A DNA stretch of 35,454 bases from Pseudomonas migulae NBRC 103157 (GCF_002091715.1 NZ_BDAG01000055.1:1-35454); one strand, 5' to 3'. Shown: positions 8,350 through 16,991, counted from the first letter of the stretch. Notes: generated by a model not told the origin, from the sequence alone. Program-made: numbers and translations.

Positions 8350-8987
8350 GGCGAGCCTATAAGTGATCCGGAAAGAGGTGTGATCAATAATTAGCGGCGA
8401 TTAAACTATTCTGATGGCGAGCAAGTGCCTCAAATGAATTGATCGTTATTAGTTGCATATAAGTAGTGTGGTCGCGGCGCTATGGCCGGTGTCCAGTGGT
8501 GGCGGAGAAAAGCTAATACACGAATAAAGTTTCGGGCAAGTTATTTTTATACTATTTTTAAGTTCAACTTTTCCAGGGTCGACAAGTCTCAATAAGACTT
8601 TTTATTAAAGTTTTATTTGGGCGTAGTTGCTCCTTCCGGCTTATATAAGTCGAAATTGAGTTAAAGAGTGAATGCCTCACTCGAAGCAACTTTCCAAGGG
8701 TGATCGTTAGTGTGATTTGAGGGGTGGAAGTTGGCCGGGATGCCGAAGCTTCCTTTCCCGTGGCAAGACTCCTTCCGTAGGTTCTTGATGCGGGGACTGC
8801 GCCGCTCATGCGGTACGTCACCCGTTTGTTATTGGTTGGCAGGTCAAGAGTGAGCGTAAATCAAGGCAGCCGCTATCGCCGACGCGTCTTACGGTCGATG
8901 CAGTTGTCTGGCTTGGGATAACGGACACGCAGGCGCGGCAAGCGCAGGCGAGCAGGTTGATCTGCTCGCTGCGGCTACCTATGTGAT
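8350..8987. promoter_or_regulatory. Long non-coding leader/promoter region of the pvf/mgo operon
   Basis: I see no believable gene in these 638 bases. The part next to mgoB (8350-8700) is clearly richer in A and T than its surroundings, as expected for a promoter region of the minus-strand operon. It holds an imperfect direct repeat (TGATCAATAATTAG at 8381-8394 and TGATCGTTATTAG at 8440-8452) and a small hairpin (AAGTCT/AGACTT, 8584-8600) followed by Ts. Nearer the GntR gene a GCGAGCAG/CTGCTCGC hairpin (8948-8969) has no T run. No clear -10/-35 pair could be fixed. In other pseudomonads this operon is controlled by GacS/GacA, but no control site could be shown here. Confidence 0.5.
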
Positions 8988-9698
8988 TTATTTCGAGGTT
9001 TTTCTGCTTTGTGCTTCGGGGCTGTTGAGGTAGTTCGTGATGACTTCGACGCCCCGGTTGAGGTGATGTTCGAGCAGCTTCACCGCACGCTCGACGTCGC
9101 GGTCTTCCACTGCACGCAACAGCGCGCGGTGATCTTCCTGGGACAGTTTGCCCAGGCCCATGGCTTCCAGGTTGAAGCGCAGGAAGCGTTCCTCTTCGTT
9201 CAACCCGTCTTCGACCAGTCTCAACAGCCGACGATTAGGTGCCTTGCAGTACATCGCCATGTGAAACAGGCGGTTGAGCCGGCCAATTTCGGTGTAGTCG
9301 TGTTCCGTTTCCAGTTCATCGATGTAGCCGGCCGCCTGTTCAAAGTCCTCATGGGTGAGCAACGGGACCGACAGGCGCAGGGCTTCGGACTCCAGCAGGA
9401 TCCGCAGCGCATAAGTTTCGACGGCATCGCCCTGAACCAATGGCGCGACCACCGCACCTTTATGGGCTATCACATTAAGCAGCGCTTGCGCTTCGAGTTG
9501 GCGCAAGGCTTCACGGACCGGCATGCGGCTGACCCCGAACAGGTCGGCCAGGTCTTGCTGACGAAGGGCTGTGCCGCAAGGAATGCGCCCATCGAGAATG
9601 GCGGCACGCAGGGTTTTTTCGATGACCGAGCGAGCCAGATGAGCGGGAATCGGACCGTTGACCTTGATGCTGCTGAGAGGGTTGGGTTTCTGTGGCAC
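8988..9698 (-). CDS. GntR-family transcriptional regulator, FCD subfamily
   Basis: A cytoplasmic DNA-binding repressor or activator of about 236 aa. The N-terminal winged helix-turn-helix has the GntR pattern GTALRQQDLADLFGVSRMPV followed by REALRQLEAQ. The C-terminal all-helical FCD ligand domain has HMAMY and a late EDHRALLRA segment, which carry typical metal-binding histidines. The GTG start at 9698 (V-P-Q-K-P) was preferred. The frame continues to an ATG at 9770, but those 24 residues are not family-like and would reach into the promoter region shared with lapG. It is transcribed away from lapG. The effector and target are unknown, and the next operon (pvf/mgo) lies downstream on the same strand but 640 bases away. 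Confidence 0.87.
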   Translation of the reverse strand: MPQKPNPLSSIKVNGPIPAHLARSVIEKTLRAAILDGRIPCGTALRQQDLADLFGVSRMPVREALRQLEAQALLNVIAHKGAVVAPLVQGDAVETYALRILLESEALRLSVPLLTHEDFEQAAGYIDELETEHDYTEIGRLNRLFHMAMYCKAPNRRLLRLVEDGLNEEERFLRFNLEAMGLGKLSQEDHRALLRAVEDRDVERAVKLLEHHLNRGVEVITNYLNSPEAQSRKTSK

Positions 9699-9813
9699 TA
9701 CTACGCACCCTGAATGACTGAAAAAAATTGGATCCAAGAGGACACTAGTGACTGCCCGACAGGATGTCAAACACGCAGACTAAACAGCTCACACCCCAAG
9801 TTTAGCCCGCTCC

Positions 9814-9827
9814 CGGTGATCTCACCG
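9814..9827. promoter_or_regulatory. Small palindrome between the GntR gene and lapG
   Basis: CGGTGA-TC-TCACCG is a perfect 14-base palindrome in the roughly 200-base gap between the divergent GntR and lapG genes. It could be an operator, for the GntR protein for example. It does not resemble the common TGTATACA type of FadR/FCD site, so this is only a candidate. Confidence 0.2.
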
Positions 9828-9896
9828 TGCCATTGTCTTTTAACCGACTACCCTTCACCATCAATCGATTCCACCTGCCTACCTGGATGTCTCGCA

Positions 9897-10589
9897 TTGG
9901 CGGTATGTTTCGCGATCCCTCGGACTTTGCGCTGGCTGTGCTGCGCGTTGCTGCTGGCCGGTGTCATGCCGGGCGGTCTGCATGCCGACTGGGATTTTTC
10001 CCTGATCAGCCGCCGGGCGCAGGCATTGTACGGGCCATTGGGCACAGGGCAGCAACGCATTGATGCCTGGCAGCATTTGCTGGCCACGCAGAAACAGCTC
10101 AGCGAGCTGGAGCAGCTCAACGTGGTCAACCTGTTCTTCAATAAACAGATGCGCTACGAAGAGGACATCGACCTGTGGCACGAGGTCGACTATTGGGAAA
10201 CCCCGATCGAAGCCTTGTGGAAGGGCGCCGGTGACTGCGAAGACTACGCCATTGCCAAGTATTTCAGCCTGCGCCACCTCGGCGTATCCAGCGACAAGCT
10301 ACGCATTACCTATGTCAAGGCCGTGAGCCTGAACCGCGCGCACATGGTGCTGACTTACTACGCCAGCCCCGACGCCATGCCGCTGGTGCTCGATAGCCTG
10401 ATCGATGCGATCAAGCCCGCGAGCCAACGAACCGATCTGCTGCCGGTCTACGCTTTCAATGCCGAAGGGCTTTGGTTGCCCGGAGCCAAGGGCAATAAAA
10501 AAGTGGGTGACACCAAACGCTTGTCCCGTTGGCAGGATGTGTTGAAGAAAATGCAGGCGGAAGGTTTTCCGGTCGAGACGATTAACTAG
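9897..10589 (+). CDS. lapG: LapG, periplasmic cysteine protease releasing LapA-type adhesins
   Basis: A bacterial transglutaminase-like cysteine peptidase (BTLCP). It cuts the N-terminal part of large RTX adhesins so that they leave the cell surface, and it is held inactive by LapD. The catalytic Cys lies in AGDCEDYA, flanked by the Asp and Glu expected to bind calcium. The His is in NRAHMVL 35 residues later and the Asp in LVLD 17 residues after that, exactly the Cys-His-Asp spacing known from Legionella LapG (C137, H172, D189). The TTG start at 9897 was chosen because it puts a signal peptide (hydrophobic CCALLLAGVM, then LHA before DWDF) at the N-terminus. The frame is open up to an ATG at 9714, but that adds 61 residues unlike an export signal. 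lapD follows after 14 bases. Confidence 0.93.
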   Translation: MAVCFAIPRTLRWLCCALLLAGVMPGGLHADWDFSLISRRAQALYGPLGTGQQRIDAWQHLLATQKQLSELEQLNVVNLFFNKQMRYEEDIDLWHEVDYWETPIEALWKGAGDCEDYAIAKYFSLRHLGVSSDKLRITYVKAVSLNRAHMVLTYYASPDAMPLVLDSLIDAIKPASQRTDLLPVYAFNAEGLWLPGAKGNKKVGDTKRLSRWQDVLKKMQAEGFPVETIN

Positions 10590-10603
10590 GAGCACGCGCT
10601 CAG

Positions 10604-12550
10604 ATGTCTTTGTTCAAACAGCTGTTGATCGCAATCTGTCTGTTCCTGGTGGTCGCCTTCACCGGCAGCTTCATGGTCAGCCTCGAGAGCTCGCGCACCC
10701 AGTACGTCAACCAGTTGCGCTCCCACGCGCAGGACGCTGCGACGGCGCTGGCGCTGTCGTTGACGCCGAACATCGACGACCCGGCGATGGTCGAGTTGCT
10801 GGTCAGCTCGATTTTCGACAGCGGTTATTACGCGAGCATCCGCGTCGTCGATCTGTCGAACGACAAGACCCTGGTCGAACGCAGCGGCATGGCGGCGGTG
10901 ACAAACGTGCCGGACTGGTTCGTCAAACTGATCGGCCTGGAGCCGGCGGGCGGCGATGCGATTGTCAGCCGTGGCTGGGAGCAGGCGGCACGGGTCGAAG
11001 TGGTCAGCCACCCGATGTTCGCGTTGGCCAAGCTATGGCAGAGCGCCTTGGGCAGCCTCGGCTGGCTGCTGCTCTGCGGCGCGGTGAGTGCGGCACTGGG
11101 CGCGTTGCTGTTGCGCCGGCAATTAAAACCGCTGGAGTACATGGTCCAGCAATCCCACGCCATCGCCCGCCGCGAATTCCTCAGCCTGCCCGATCTGCCG
11201 CGCACACCTGAATTGCGCCGCGTGGTGCAGGCCATGAACCAGATGGTCGAGAAGCTCAAGTCGTTGTTTCAGGAACAGGCCGAGCGCAGTGAAAAATTGC
11301 GCGACGAGTCCTATCGGGACACGTTGACCGGGTTGGCCAACCGGCGCTATTTCGAGATGCAATTGAATGCGCGGGTGAACAATCCGGAGCAGGCGAGTTC
11401 AGGTTATTTGCTGTTGCTGCGGGTCAGGGACCTCGCGGGGTTGAATCAGCGTCTGGGCGGCCAACACACCGATGATTTACTGATCGCGGTCGGCGAGCAG
11501 TTGTCCCGTGAGTGCGCCAAATACCCCGAAACGCTGAACCTCGTCACGCGGATCCGCGGCGGCGAATTCGCCGTGCTGGCGCCGGGGCTGGTGCGCGCCG
11601 AAGCGTTGCAACTGGCGCAAAGCCTCGACAATGCCCTGGCGAGCCTGCATGCAACCGGCGCCACCGATGTGGCCGCCGTGGCGTACATTGGGCTGGCGCC
11701 GTTTATGTATGGCGACTTACCGCAAGCGGTGCTCGGGCTGGCGGATCAGGCGTTGGCGCAGGCTGAAGGCCAGGGCGATTCGAGGTGGGTCTGCCTGGAT
11801 CACACAGCGGCGTCGAACCTTGGCGACGATCATCATGCCTGGCACCGCTTGCTCGATGAGGCGCTGAATCAGCGCCGTTTCGAGCTGTATTTCCAGCCGG
11901 TCGTGGCGAGCCAGGACACGACACTGGTGCTGCATTACAAAGTGCTTTCGCGCCTGATTGACGAGCAGGGCCAGGCGATTCCTGCCGGTCGATTCCTGCC
12001 GTGGCTCGAACGTTTCGGCTGGGCTGCGCGGCTGGATCGCCTGATGCTGGAGAAGGTGCTGGCGCAAATGGCCGACCATCAAGCGTCGCTGGCGCTGAAC
12101 CTGTCGTCGGCGACACTGATGAATTCGCAGGCGCTGGGCAAAATCCTGGATATTTTGCGCGTGCACTCCAGCTTCGGCCCGCGGCTGACCCTGGAAATCG
12201 GCGAGGAGCAACTGCCGGAGCAAGCGAAGCTGGAAGACCTGACGCGACGCCTGCGAGAAATCGGCTTCTCGTTGAGCCTGCAACATTTTGGTGGACGCTT
12301 CAGCATGATCGGCAACCTGGCGCGGCTCGGGTTGGCGTACCTGAAGATCGACGGTGTCTACATCCGTGCAATTGATCAGGAGAGCGACAAGCGTTTGTTT
12401 ATCGAGGCGATTCAACGGGCGGCGCACAGCATTGACCTGCCGTTGATTGCCGAGCGGGTCGAGACTGAAGGGGAGTTGTCGGTGATACGCGAGATGGGGG
12501 TTTATGGTGTGCAGGGGCAGTTGGTTGGGGAGCCGAGGCCTTGGGAATAA
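10604..12550 (+). CDS. lapD: LapD, inner-membrane c-di-GMP receptor controlling LapG
   Basis: A 648-aa protein, the same length as P. fluorescens Pf0-1 LapD. It has TM1 (about 7-25), a periplasmic domain, TM2 (about 148-168), HAMP, a GGDEF-like domain (about 235-395) and an EAL-like domain (about 410-648). Both enzyme sites are degenerate: the GGDEF motif reads RGGEF and the EAL position reads KVLSR, as in the known receptor that binds c-di-GMP without making or cleaving it. Trp125 in the periplasmic loop (SRGWEQ) matches the residue known to dock LapG. When c-di-GMP is high, LapD binds and restrains LapG, and the adhesin stays on the surface. It has an AGGAG ribosome-binding site and is co-transcribed with lapG. 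The lapA-lapEBC genes often found next to it are not here. Confidence 0.96.
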   Translation: MSLFKQLLIAICLFLVVAFTGSFMVSLESSRTQYVNQLRSHAQDAATALALSLTPNIDDPAMVELLVSSIFDSGYYASIRVVDLSNDKTLVERSGMAAVTNVPDWFVKLIGLEPAGGDAIVSRGWEQAARVEVVSHPMFALAKLWQSALGSLGWLLLCGAVSAALGALLLRRQLKPLEYMVQQSHAIARREFLSLPDLPRTPELRRVVQAMNQMVEKLKSLFQEQAERSEKLRDESYRDTLTGLANRRYFEMQLNARVNNPEQASSGYLLLLRVRDLAGLNQRLGGQHTDDLLIAVGEQLSRECAKYPETLNLVTRIRGGEFAVLAPGLVRAEALQLAQSLDNALASLHATGATDVAAVAYIGLAPFMYGDLPQAVLGLADQALAQAEGQGDSRWVCLDHTAASNLGDDHHAWHRLLDEALNQRRFELYFQPVVASQDTTLVLHYKVLSRLIDEQGQAIPAGRFLPWLERFGWAARLDRLMLEKVLAQMADHQASLALNLSSATLMNSQALGKILDILRVHSSFGPRLTLEIGEEQLPEQAKLEDLTRRLREIGFSLSLQHFGGRFSMIGNLARLGLAYLKIDGVYIRAIDQESDKRLFIEAIQRAAHSIDLPLIAERVETEGELSVIREMGVYGVQGQLVGEPRPWE

Positions 12551-12580
12551 GGTCCTGAAGTTGCTTTGTCTGTGAGGCCC

Positions 12581-12658
12581 CATCGCCAGCAAGCCGGCTC
12601 CTACAAGGTTCAGAGTGTTCACAGCCCTAATCCTGTAGGAGCCGGCTTGCTGGCGATG
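12581..12658. repeat. REP palindrome pair, family B (GCCAGCAAGCCGGCTCCTAC)
   Basis: Arms at 12581-12605 and 12634-12658 are perfect 25-base inverted copies around a 28-base spacer. The core (AGCAAGCCGGCTCC) differs from that of the 2611 element. It lies between the converging lapD and 12689-13054 genes and may serve as a transcription stop for both. A second pair of this family is at 18050-18148. Confidence 0.88.
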
Positions 12659-12688
12659 GCGTCAGCTCAGACAACGACAAAGGTCGGA

Positions 12689-13054
12689 TCAGATCAACCC
12701 CGAATCATCCTCATCCACCAAATTACTCAACCCACCCAACGCCTCCCGGGCCTGGGACCGGCCCATGAGTTTGTCCTGTGCAGCGGCCGGCAGGTCGGTG
12801 ATGCGCATCACGCCCTTGTCGGTCAGCACCTGAATAAGGTCGTCCAGTACCCGGATCATGTCCAGGTCGCTTTGCTTCAACTGCTTGAGCTGACCGGTTT
12901 GCTGCAGTTGCTTGTGGTTCATGGCCATGACTTTGCTGGCGAACCAGGTCTGAAGGTCCGGGTGATCGGCGGGCAGGCTTTCGGTGGATTCGTCATAGGC
13001 CTCGGCTTCCACGCGCGTCAATTGGCCTTCTGCATTGCGTTGCACGTAGAACAT
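12689..13054 (-). CDS. Conserved hypothetical protein, labelled tryptophan synthase beta-like in Pseudomonas
   Basis: A 121-aa acidic, soluble protein with no signal peptide or membrane segment. The first half (MFYVQRNAEGQLTRVEAEAY) looks like a small strand pair. The second half is helical, with a run LKQLKQSDLDMIRVLDDLI, and the protein ends in an acidic tail DEDDSGLI. From memory this resembles a short Pseudomonas family carrying the automatic name tryptophan synthase subunit beta-like protein. It lacks the size and PLP lysine motif of a real TrpB, so that name says nothing about function. It is convergent with lapD. Confidence 0.75.
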   Translation of the reverse strand: MFYVQRNAEGQLTRVEAEAYDESTESLPADHPDLQTWFASKVMAMNHKQLQQTGQLKQLKQSDLDMIRVLDDLIQVLTDKGVMRITDLPAAAQDKLMGRSQAREALGGLSNLVDEDDSGLI

Positions 13055-13284
13055 TGAGCGTCCCTCAAGCGTTGAGCAGCTTCACCCTGTCAGCAGCATA
13101 GGCGATATAAGCCATATGGTTATTCGCTAACGGTATTTAAAATCCAGTTCTTATATCTATAAAGTCAACCTCCTGCGTACCTGCCGACCAATCGGCGCGC
13201 CGCACGACACGAACCAACACGGGACCTCCGTGAGTTTCTGATCGACGCGCGCGCCCTTGAGCGTGCCGTGCGTGGGAGTGATTT
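13055..13284 (+). promoter_or_regulatory. Promoter region of the dioxygenase/ABC transporter operon
   Basis: This gap contains an AT-rich segment (about 13098-13165) with the palindrome core CCATATGG at 13112-13119, then TTATTCGCTAACGGTATTTA and TTATATCTATAAAG. From memory, similar AT-rich sequences precede sulfur-starvation genes in pseudomonads, which would fit control by CysB or a related LysR protein. The remaining part up to the ATG is GC-rich leader. No exact transcription start can be given. The small gene at 12689-13054 also starts here in the opposite direction. Confidence 0.4.
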
Positions 13285-14172
13285 ATGTCTGTCGTCTCTG
13301 CAACTCAAAGCATCGCGCCGCAAATTTTCGAAATTCGTCCGTTCAGCGGTGCCGTCGGTGCCGAAATCATCGGGCTCGACCTGTCTCGTCCTATCAATGA
13401 GCAGGACTTCGCCCGCATCCATCGCGCGCACCTTGATCACCATGTCGTGGTGTTCCGCGACCAACGCATTACCCCCGAACAACACATCGACTTCAGCCGC
13501 CGCTTCGGCGTGTTGCAGATCCATGTGCTCAAGCAATTCCTGCTGGCCGGGCACCCGGAAATCCTCATCGTTTCCAACATCATCGAAAACGGCCAATCCA
13601 TCGGCCTCGGCGACGCCGGCAAGTTCTGGCACTCCGACCTGTCATATAAAGAATTGCCAAGCCTGGGCTCGATGCTGCACGCCCAGGAGTTGCCGTCCGA
13701 AGGTGGCGACACCTTGTTCGCCGACATGCACAAAGCCTGGGACAACCTGCCCGAAGCGCTGCGCAAAGCGGTCGAAGGTCGCTCCGCGGCGCACTCGTAC
13801 ACGGCGCGCTACAGCGAAACCAAATTCGAAGGTAACTGGCGCCCGACGTTGACGCCGGAGCAACTGGCCCAGGTTGCCGAAGTCGTGCACCCGATCGTGC
13901 GCACGCACCCGGAAAACGGCCGCAAGGCGCTGTTCGTCAGCGAGGGTTTCACCACCCGCATCGTTGGCTTGCCGGACGACGAGAGCAAGCAACTGCTCGA
14001 CGAGCTCTACGCCCATAGCGTGCTGCCGCAAAACATCTACCGCCATCAATGGCAGCCCCACGACCTGGTGTTCTGGGACAACCGTTCGCTGATTCACCTT
14101 GCCGCCGGCTGCCCGAGCCATCTGCGCCGCAAGTTGTATCGCACCACCATCCAGGGCGACGCGCCTTTCTGA
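13285..14172 (+). CDS. TauD/TfdA-family Fe(II)/2-oxoglutarate dioxygenase
   Basis: A 295-aa cytoplasmic dioxygenase that uses 2-oxoglutarate and O2 to hydroxylate a substrate. In this family the substrate is often a sulfonate or sulfate ester, which then releases sulfite, sulfate or an aldehyde. The iron triad is visible: H116 and D118 in WHSDLS, and H271 in NRSLIH. R286 (RKLYR), 15 residues after the distal His as in TauD, should bind 2-oxoglutarate. It is the first gene of a four-gene run with a binding protein, ATPase and permease, so its substrate is probably what they import. It could be a taurine, alkylsulfonate or alkylsulfate (AtsK-like) enzyme. The sequence does not decide, so no symbol is given. 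Confidence 0.9.
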   Translation: MSVVSATQSIAPQIFEIRPFSGAVGAEIIGLDLSRPINEQDFARIHRAHLDHHVVVFRDQRITPEQHIDFSRRFGVLQIHVLKQFLLAGHPEILIVSNIIENGQSIGLGDAGKFWHSDLSYKELPSLGSMLHAQELPSEGGDTLFADMHKAWDNLPEALRKAVEGRSAAHSYTARYSETKFEGNWRPTLTPEQLAQVAEVVHPIVRTHPENGRKALFVSEGFTTRIVGLPDDESKQLLDELYAHSVLPQNIYRHQWQPHDLVFWDNRSLIHLAAGCPSHLRRKLYRTTIQGDAPF

Positions 14173-14189
14173 TTTGTCGGAGAATTTTC

Positions 14190-15215
14190 ATGTCCAGACG
14201 TCTTTCCTTTGCACCGTTGGCTGCGGCCATCGGCCTGGGTTTCAGCCTCATCGCCAGCAGCCTGGTGGCACCGACCGTGGCTCAGGCCGAAGGTGAAATC
14301 CGCATTGCCGAGCAGTTCGGCATCGTTTATCTGTTGCTCAACGTAGTGCGTGATCAGAACCTGATCGAGAAGTACGGCAAACAGGAGGGCGTGGATATCA
14401 AGGTCGACTGGACTCAGCTGTCCGGCGGCGCGGCGGTCAACGATGCGTTGCTCTCCGGCTCCATCGACATTGCCGGCGCGGGCGTCGGTCCGTTGCTGAC
14501 CATCTGGGACCGCACCCACGGCAAGCAGAACGTCAAGGCTGTCGCCTCCCTCGGCAACTTTCCGTACTACCTGGTGAGCAACAATCCCAAGGTCAAAACC
14601 ATCGCCGACTTCACCGAGCAGGACCGCATTGCGGTGCCGGCGGTGGGCGTGTCGGTACAGTCGCGCTTCCTGCAATACGCGGCCGCCAAGCAGTGGGGCG
14701 ACAAGGAATTCAATCGCCTCGACAAGTACACCATCGCTGTTCCGCACCCCGACGCCACAGCGGCGTTGATTGCCGGCGGTACCGAGCTGACGGGGCACTT
14801 TTCCAACCCGCCCTTCCAGGATCAGGCGCTGGCCAATCCGAACGTGCATGTGGTGCTGAACACTTATGACCTGCTCGGCCCGAACTCGCCGACGGTGCTG
14901 TTCGCCACGGAAAAATTCCGTAACGAGAACCCGAAAACCTACAAGGCCTTCGTCGAGGCGCTGACCGAAGCGGCGCAATTTGCCCAGAACGATAAAGGCG
15001 CCGCCGCCGATACCTACATTCGCGTGACCAAGGCAAAAATCGATCGTGCTGCGCTGTTGAAAATCATCGACAACCCGCAGTTCGAATTCAGCGTCACGCC
15101 GAAAAATACCTACCCGCTCGCCGAGTTCCTCTACCGTGTCGGCGCGATCAAAAACAAACCGGATTCGTGGAAGGATTACTTCTTCCAGGACGCCAAACCA
15201 CTGCAAGGGAGCTGA
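14190..15215 (+). CDS. ABC transporter periplasmic binding protein (SsuA/TauA type)
   Basis: A 341-aa exported substrate-binding protein of the nitrate/sulfonate/taurine class. The signal peptide occupies about the first 35 residues (hydrophobic LAAAIGLGFSLIASSLVA, cleavage after AQA). The mature part begins with EIRIAEQFGIVYLLLNVVRD and has the family's GSIDIAGAGVGPLL segment after the first lobe. The start at 14190 was chosen because it gives this signal peptide and has GGAG eight bases upstream. The frame is open to 14049 within the dioxygenase gene. The gene starts 17 bases after the dioxygenase stop codon. The ligand is unknown, with an organosulfur compound as the best guess. Confidence 0.92.
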   Translation: MSRRLSFAPLAAAIGLGFSLIASSLVAPTVAQAEGEIRIAEQFGIVYLLLNVVRDQNLIEKYGKQEGVDIKVDWTQLSGGAAVNDALLSGSIDIAGAGVGPLLTIWDRTHGKQNVKAVASLGNFPYYLVSNNPKVKTIADFTEQDRIAVPAVGVSVQSRFLQYAAAKQWGDKEFNRLDKYTIAVPHPDATAALIAGGTELTGHFSNPPFQDQALANPNVHVVLNTYDLLGPNSPTVLFATEKFRNENPKTYKAFVEALTEAAQFAQNDKGAAADTYIRVTKAKIDRAALLKIIDNPQFEFSVTPKNTYPLAEFLYRVGAIKNKPDSWKDYFFQDAKPLQGS

Positions 15216-15220
15216 TCGAC

Positions 15221-16081
15221 ATGAACGCCTCTTTGCAAGGCCACACGGTCAGCAAACCGAACGCCACAGCCCAGGCGCTGCTGTCGGTCGATAATGTCAG
15301 CCTCGAATACCGCACGCCGCAGCGGGTGGTTCGAGCGACCCACCAAGTCAGTTTTGAAATCGATCCGGCGGACCGCTTTGTATTGCTCGGGCCGTCCGGT
15401 TGCGGCAAGTCGACATTGCTCAAGGCCGCCGCCGGATTTATCCAGCCCGTCGAAGGGGAAATCCGCCTGCAAGGTCAGCGTGTCGATGCGCCGGGGCCGG
15501 ACCGGATCGTGGTGTTCCAGGAGTTCGATCAACTGCCGCCGTGGAAAACCGTCAAACAGAACGTGATGTTTCCGCTGCTGGCGTCGAAAACCTTCAAGCG
15601 CAAAGAGGCCGAAGAACGGGCCATGCACTATCTCGACAAGGTCGGGCTGGCGGCGTTTGCCGATGCGTATCCACACACCTTGTCCGGCGGCATGAAGGCG
15701 CGCGTGGCGATTGCCCGGGCGTTGGCGATGCAACCGAAAATCCTGTTGATGGATGATCCCTTCGCCGCGCTCGATGCGCTGACTCGCCGCAAGATGCAGG
15801 AAGAATTGCTGCTCCTCTGGGAGGAGGTGCGCTTCACCCTGCTGTTCGTCACGCACTCGATTGAAGAAGCGCTGGTGGTGGGTAACCGCATTCTGTTGCT
15901 GTCGCCGCACCCTGGCCGGGTACGGGCGGAAGTCCACAGTCATCAATACGATTTGCACAGCCTCGGCGGCGTGGCGTTTCAGGAATCGGCGCGACGGATT
16001 CATCGATTGTTGTTCGATGAAGGTCAGTCGCCGGAAACCGCGCGCGAGCTGGATTTTTCCGACATTCGCATCGCTTACTGA
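15221..16081 (+). CDS. ABC transporter ATPase (SsuB/TauB type)
   Basis: A 286-aa nucleotide-binding subunit that powers the importer. Walker A is LGPSGCGKSTLL, the Q-loop lies around VVFQEFDQLPPWKT, the ABC signature is LSGGMKARVAIARAL, Walker B is ILLMDDPFAALDA, and the switch His is in FVTHSIEEA. All key residues are present. The ATG at 15221 was chosen for its AAGGGAG ribosome-binding site and its place five bases after the binding-protein stop codon. The frame is open to 15167. The C-terminal 50 residues after the switch region are longer than in a minimal ATPase. Confidence 0.94.
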   Translation: MNASLQGHTVSKPNATAQALLSVDNVSLEYRTPQRVVRATHQVSFEIDPADRFVLLGPSGCGKSTLLKAAAGFIQPVEGEIRLQGQRVDAPGPDRIVVFQEFDQLPPWKTVKQNVMFPLLASKTFKRKEAEERAMHYLDKVGLAAFADAYPHTLSGGMKARVAIARALAMQPKILLMDDPFAALDALTRRKMQEELLLLWEEVRFTLLFVTHSIEEALVVGNRILLLSPHPGRVRAEVHSHQYDLHSLGGVAFQESARRIHRLLFDEGQSPETARELDFSDIRIAY

Positions 16082-16101
16082 GCCATTGAGAGGAGTGCCC
16101 G

Positions 16102-16968
16102 ATGAGCCAGCTATCATCTGCGCGTGAAGAGTTTGAAACCGTTTTGCAGCCGCTGACCAGCGTACCGCTGGAGCGTGAATTGCCCCTCGGCCAGCGTCTG
16201 TGGCAACAGGGCTGGATTCGTAAAAGCCTGATCCTGATTTTGCTCGCGGTACTGTGGGAAGTGGTTGCGCGAATCCAGAACAACGACCTGTTGCTGCCGA
16301 GTTTTTTGCAAACCGCCAGCGCGCTGTATGGCGGCCTGCTCAGCGGCGAATTGCTGGGCAAAGTGTGGATTTCGCTGGTGGTGTTGCTCAAGGGTTACCT
16401 GATCGGCATCGTCCTGGCGTTTGCCCTGACCACGCTGGCGGTGTCGACGCAATTCGGTCGCGATCTGCTGAGTACGCTGACGTCGATGTTCAACCCGCTG
16501 CCGGCGATTGCACTGTTGCCGCTGGCGCTGTTGTGGTTCGGGCTGGGGCAGAACAGCCTGATTTTCGTGCTGGTGCATTCGGTGCTTTGGGCATTGGCGT
16601 TGAACACTTACGCCGGGTTTCTAGGCGTCTCGGAAACATTGCGCATGGCCGGCCGCAATTACGGTTTGAAGGGCATGCGTTTCGTGCTGTTCATCCTGAT
16701 TCCCGCAGCGTTGCCGTCGATTCTTGCTGGGCTGAAAATCGGTTGGGCGTTCGCCTGGCGCACGTTGATCGCGGCTGAGTTGGTGTTTGGTGCAACCAGT
16801 GGTAAGGGTGGTTTGGGCTGGTACATCTTTCAGAATCGCAATGAGCTGTACACCGACAAGGTGTTTGCCGGGTTGGCGGTGGTGATTTTGATTGGGTTGC
16901 TGGTGGAAAATCTGGTGTTTGATTCGCTGGAGCGGGTGACGGTGAAGCGGTGGGGGATGCAGCGGTAG
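16102..16968 (+). CDS. ABC transporter permease (SsuC/TauC type)
   Basis: A 288-aa inner-membrane subunit of the binding-protein-dependent transport family, with an N-terminal cytoplasmic stretch and about six membrane helices. The ATPase-docking EAA-type loop appears as AGRNYGLKGMRFVLFILIPA, followed by LPSILAGLKIGWAFAWRTLI, as usual for this class. It begins 20 bases after the ATPase stop codon with GAGAGGAG upstream. It is the last gene of the operon and is followed by a REP-like palindrome that could end transcription. Confidence 0.94.
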   Translation: MSQLSSAREEFETVLQPLTSVPLERELPLGQRLWQQGWIRKSLILILLAVLWEVVARIQNNDLLLPSFLQTASALYGGLLSGELLGKVWISLVVLLKGYLIGIVLAFALTTLAVSTQFGRDLLSTLTSMFNPLPAIALLPLALLWFGLGQNSLIFVLVHSVLWALALNTYAGFLGVSETLRMAGRNYGLKGMRFVLFILIPAALPSILAGLKIGWAFAWRTLIAAELVFGATSGKGGLGWYIFQNRNELYTDKVFAGLAVVILIGLLVENLVFDSLERVTVKRWGMQR

Positions 16969-16991
16969 TCAGTTGAATCGAGTGCAATTCG

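Noticed and set aside
14094..15206. 370-codon minus-strand frame opposite the binding protein gene
   Set aside because: Antisense shadow. The plus strand has a signal peptide, ribosome-binding site and operon context.
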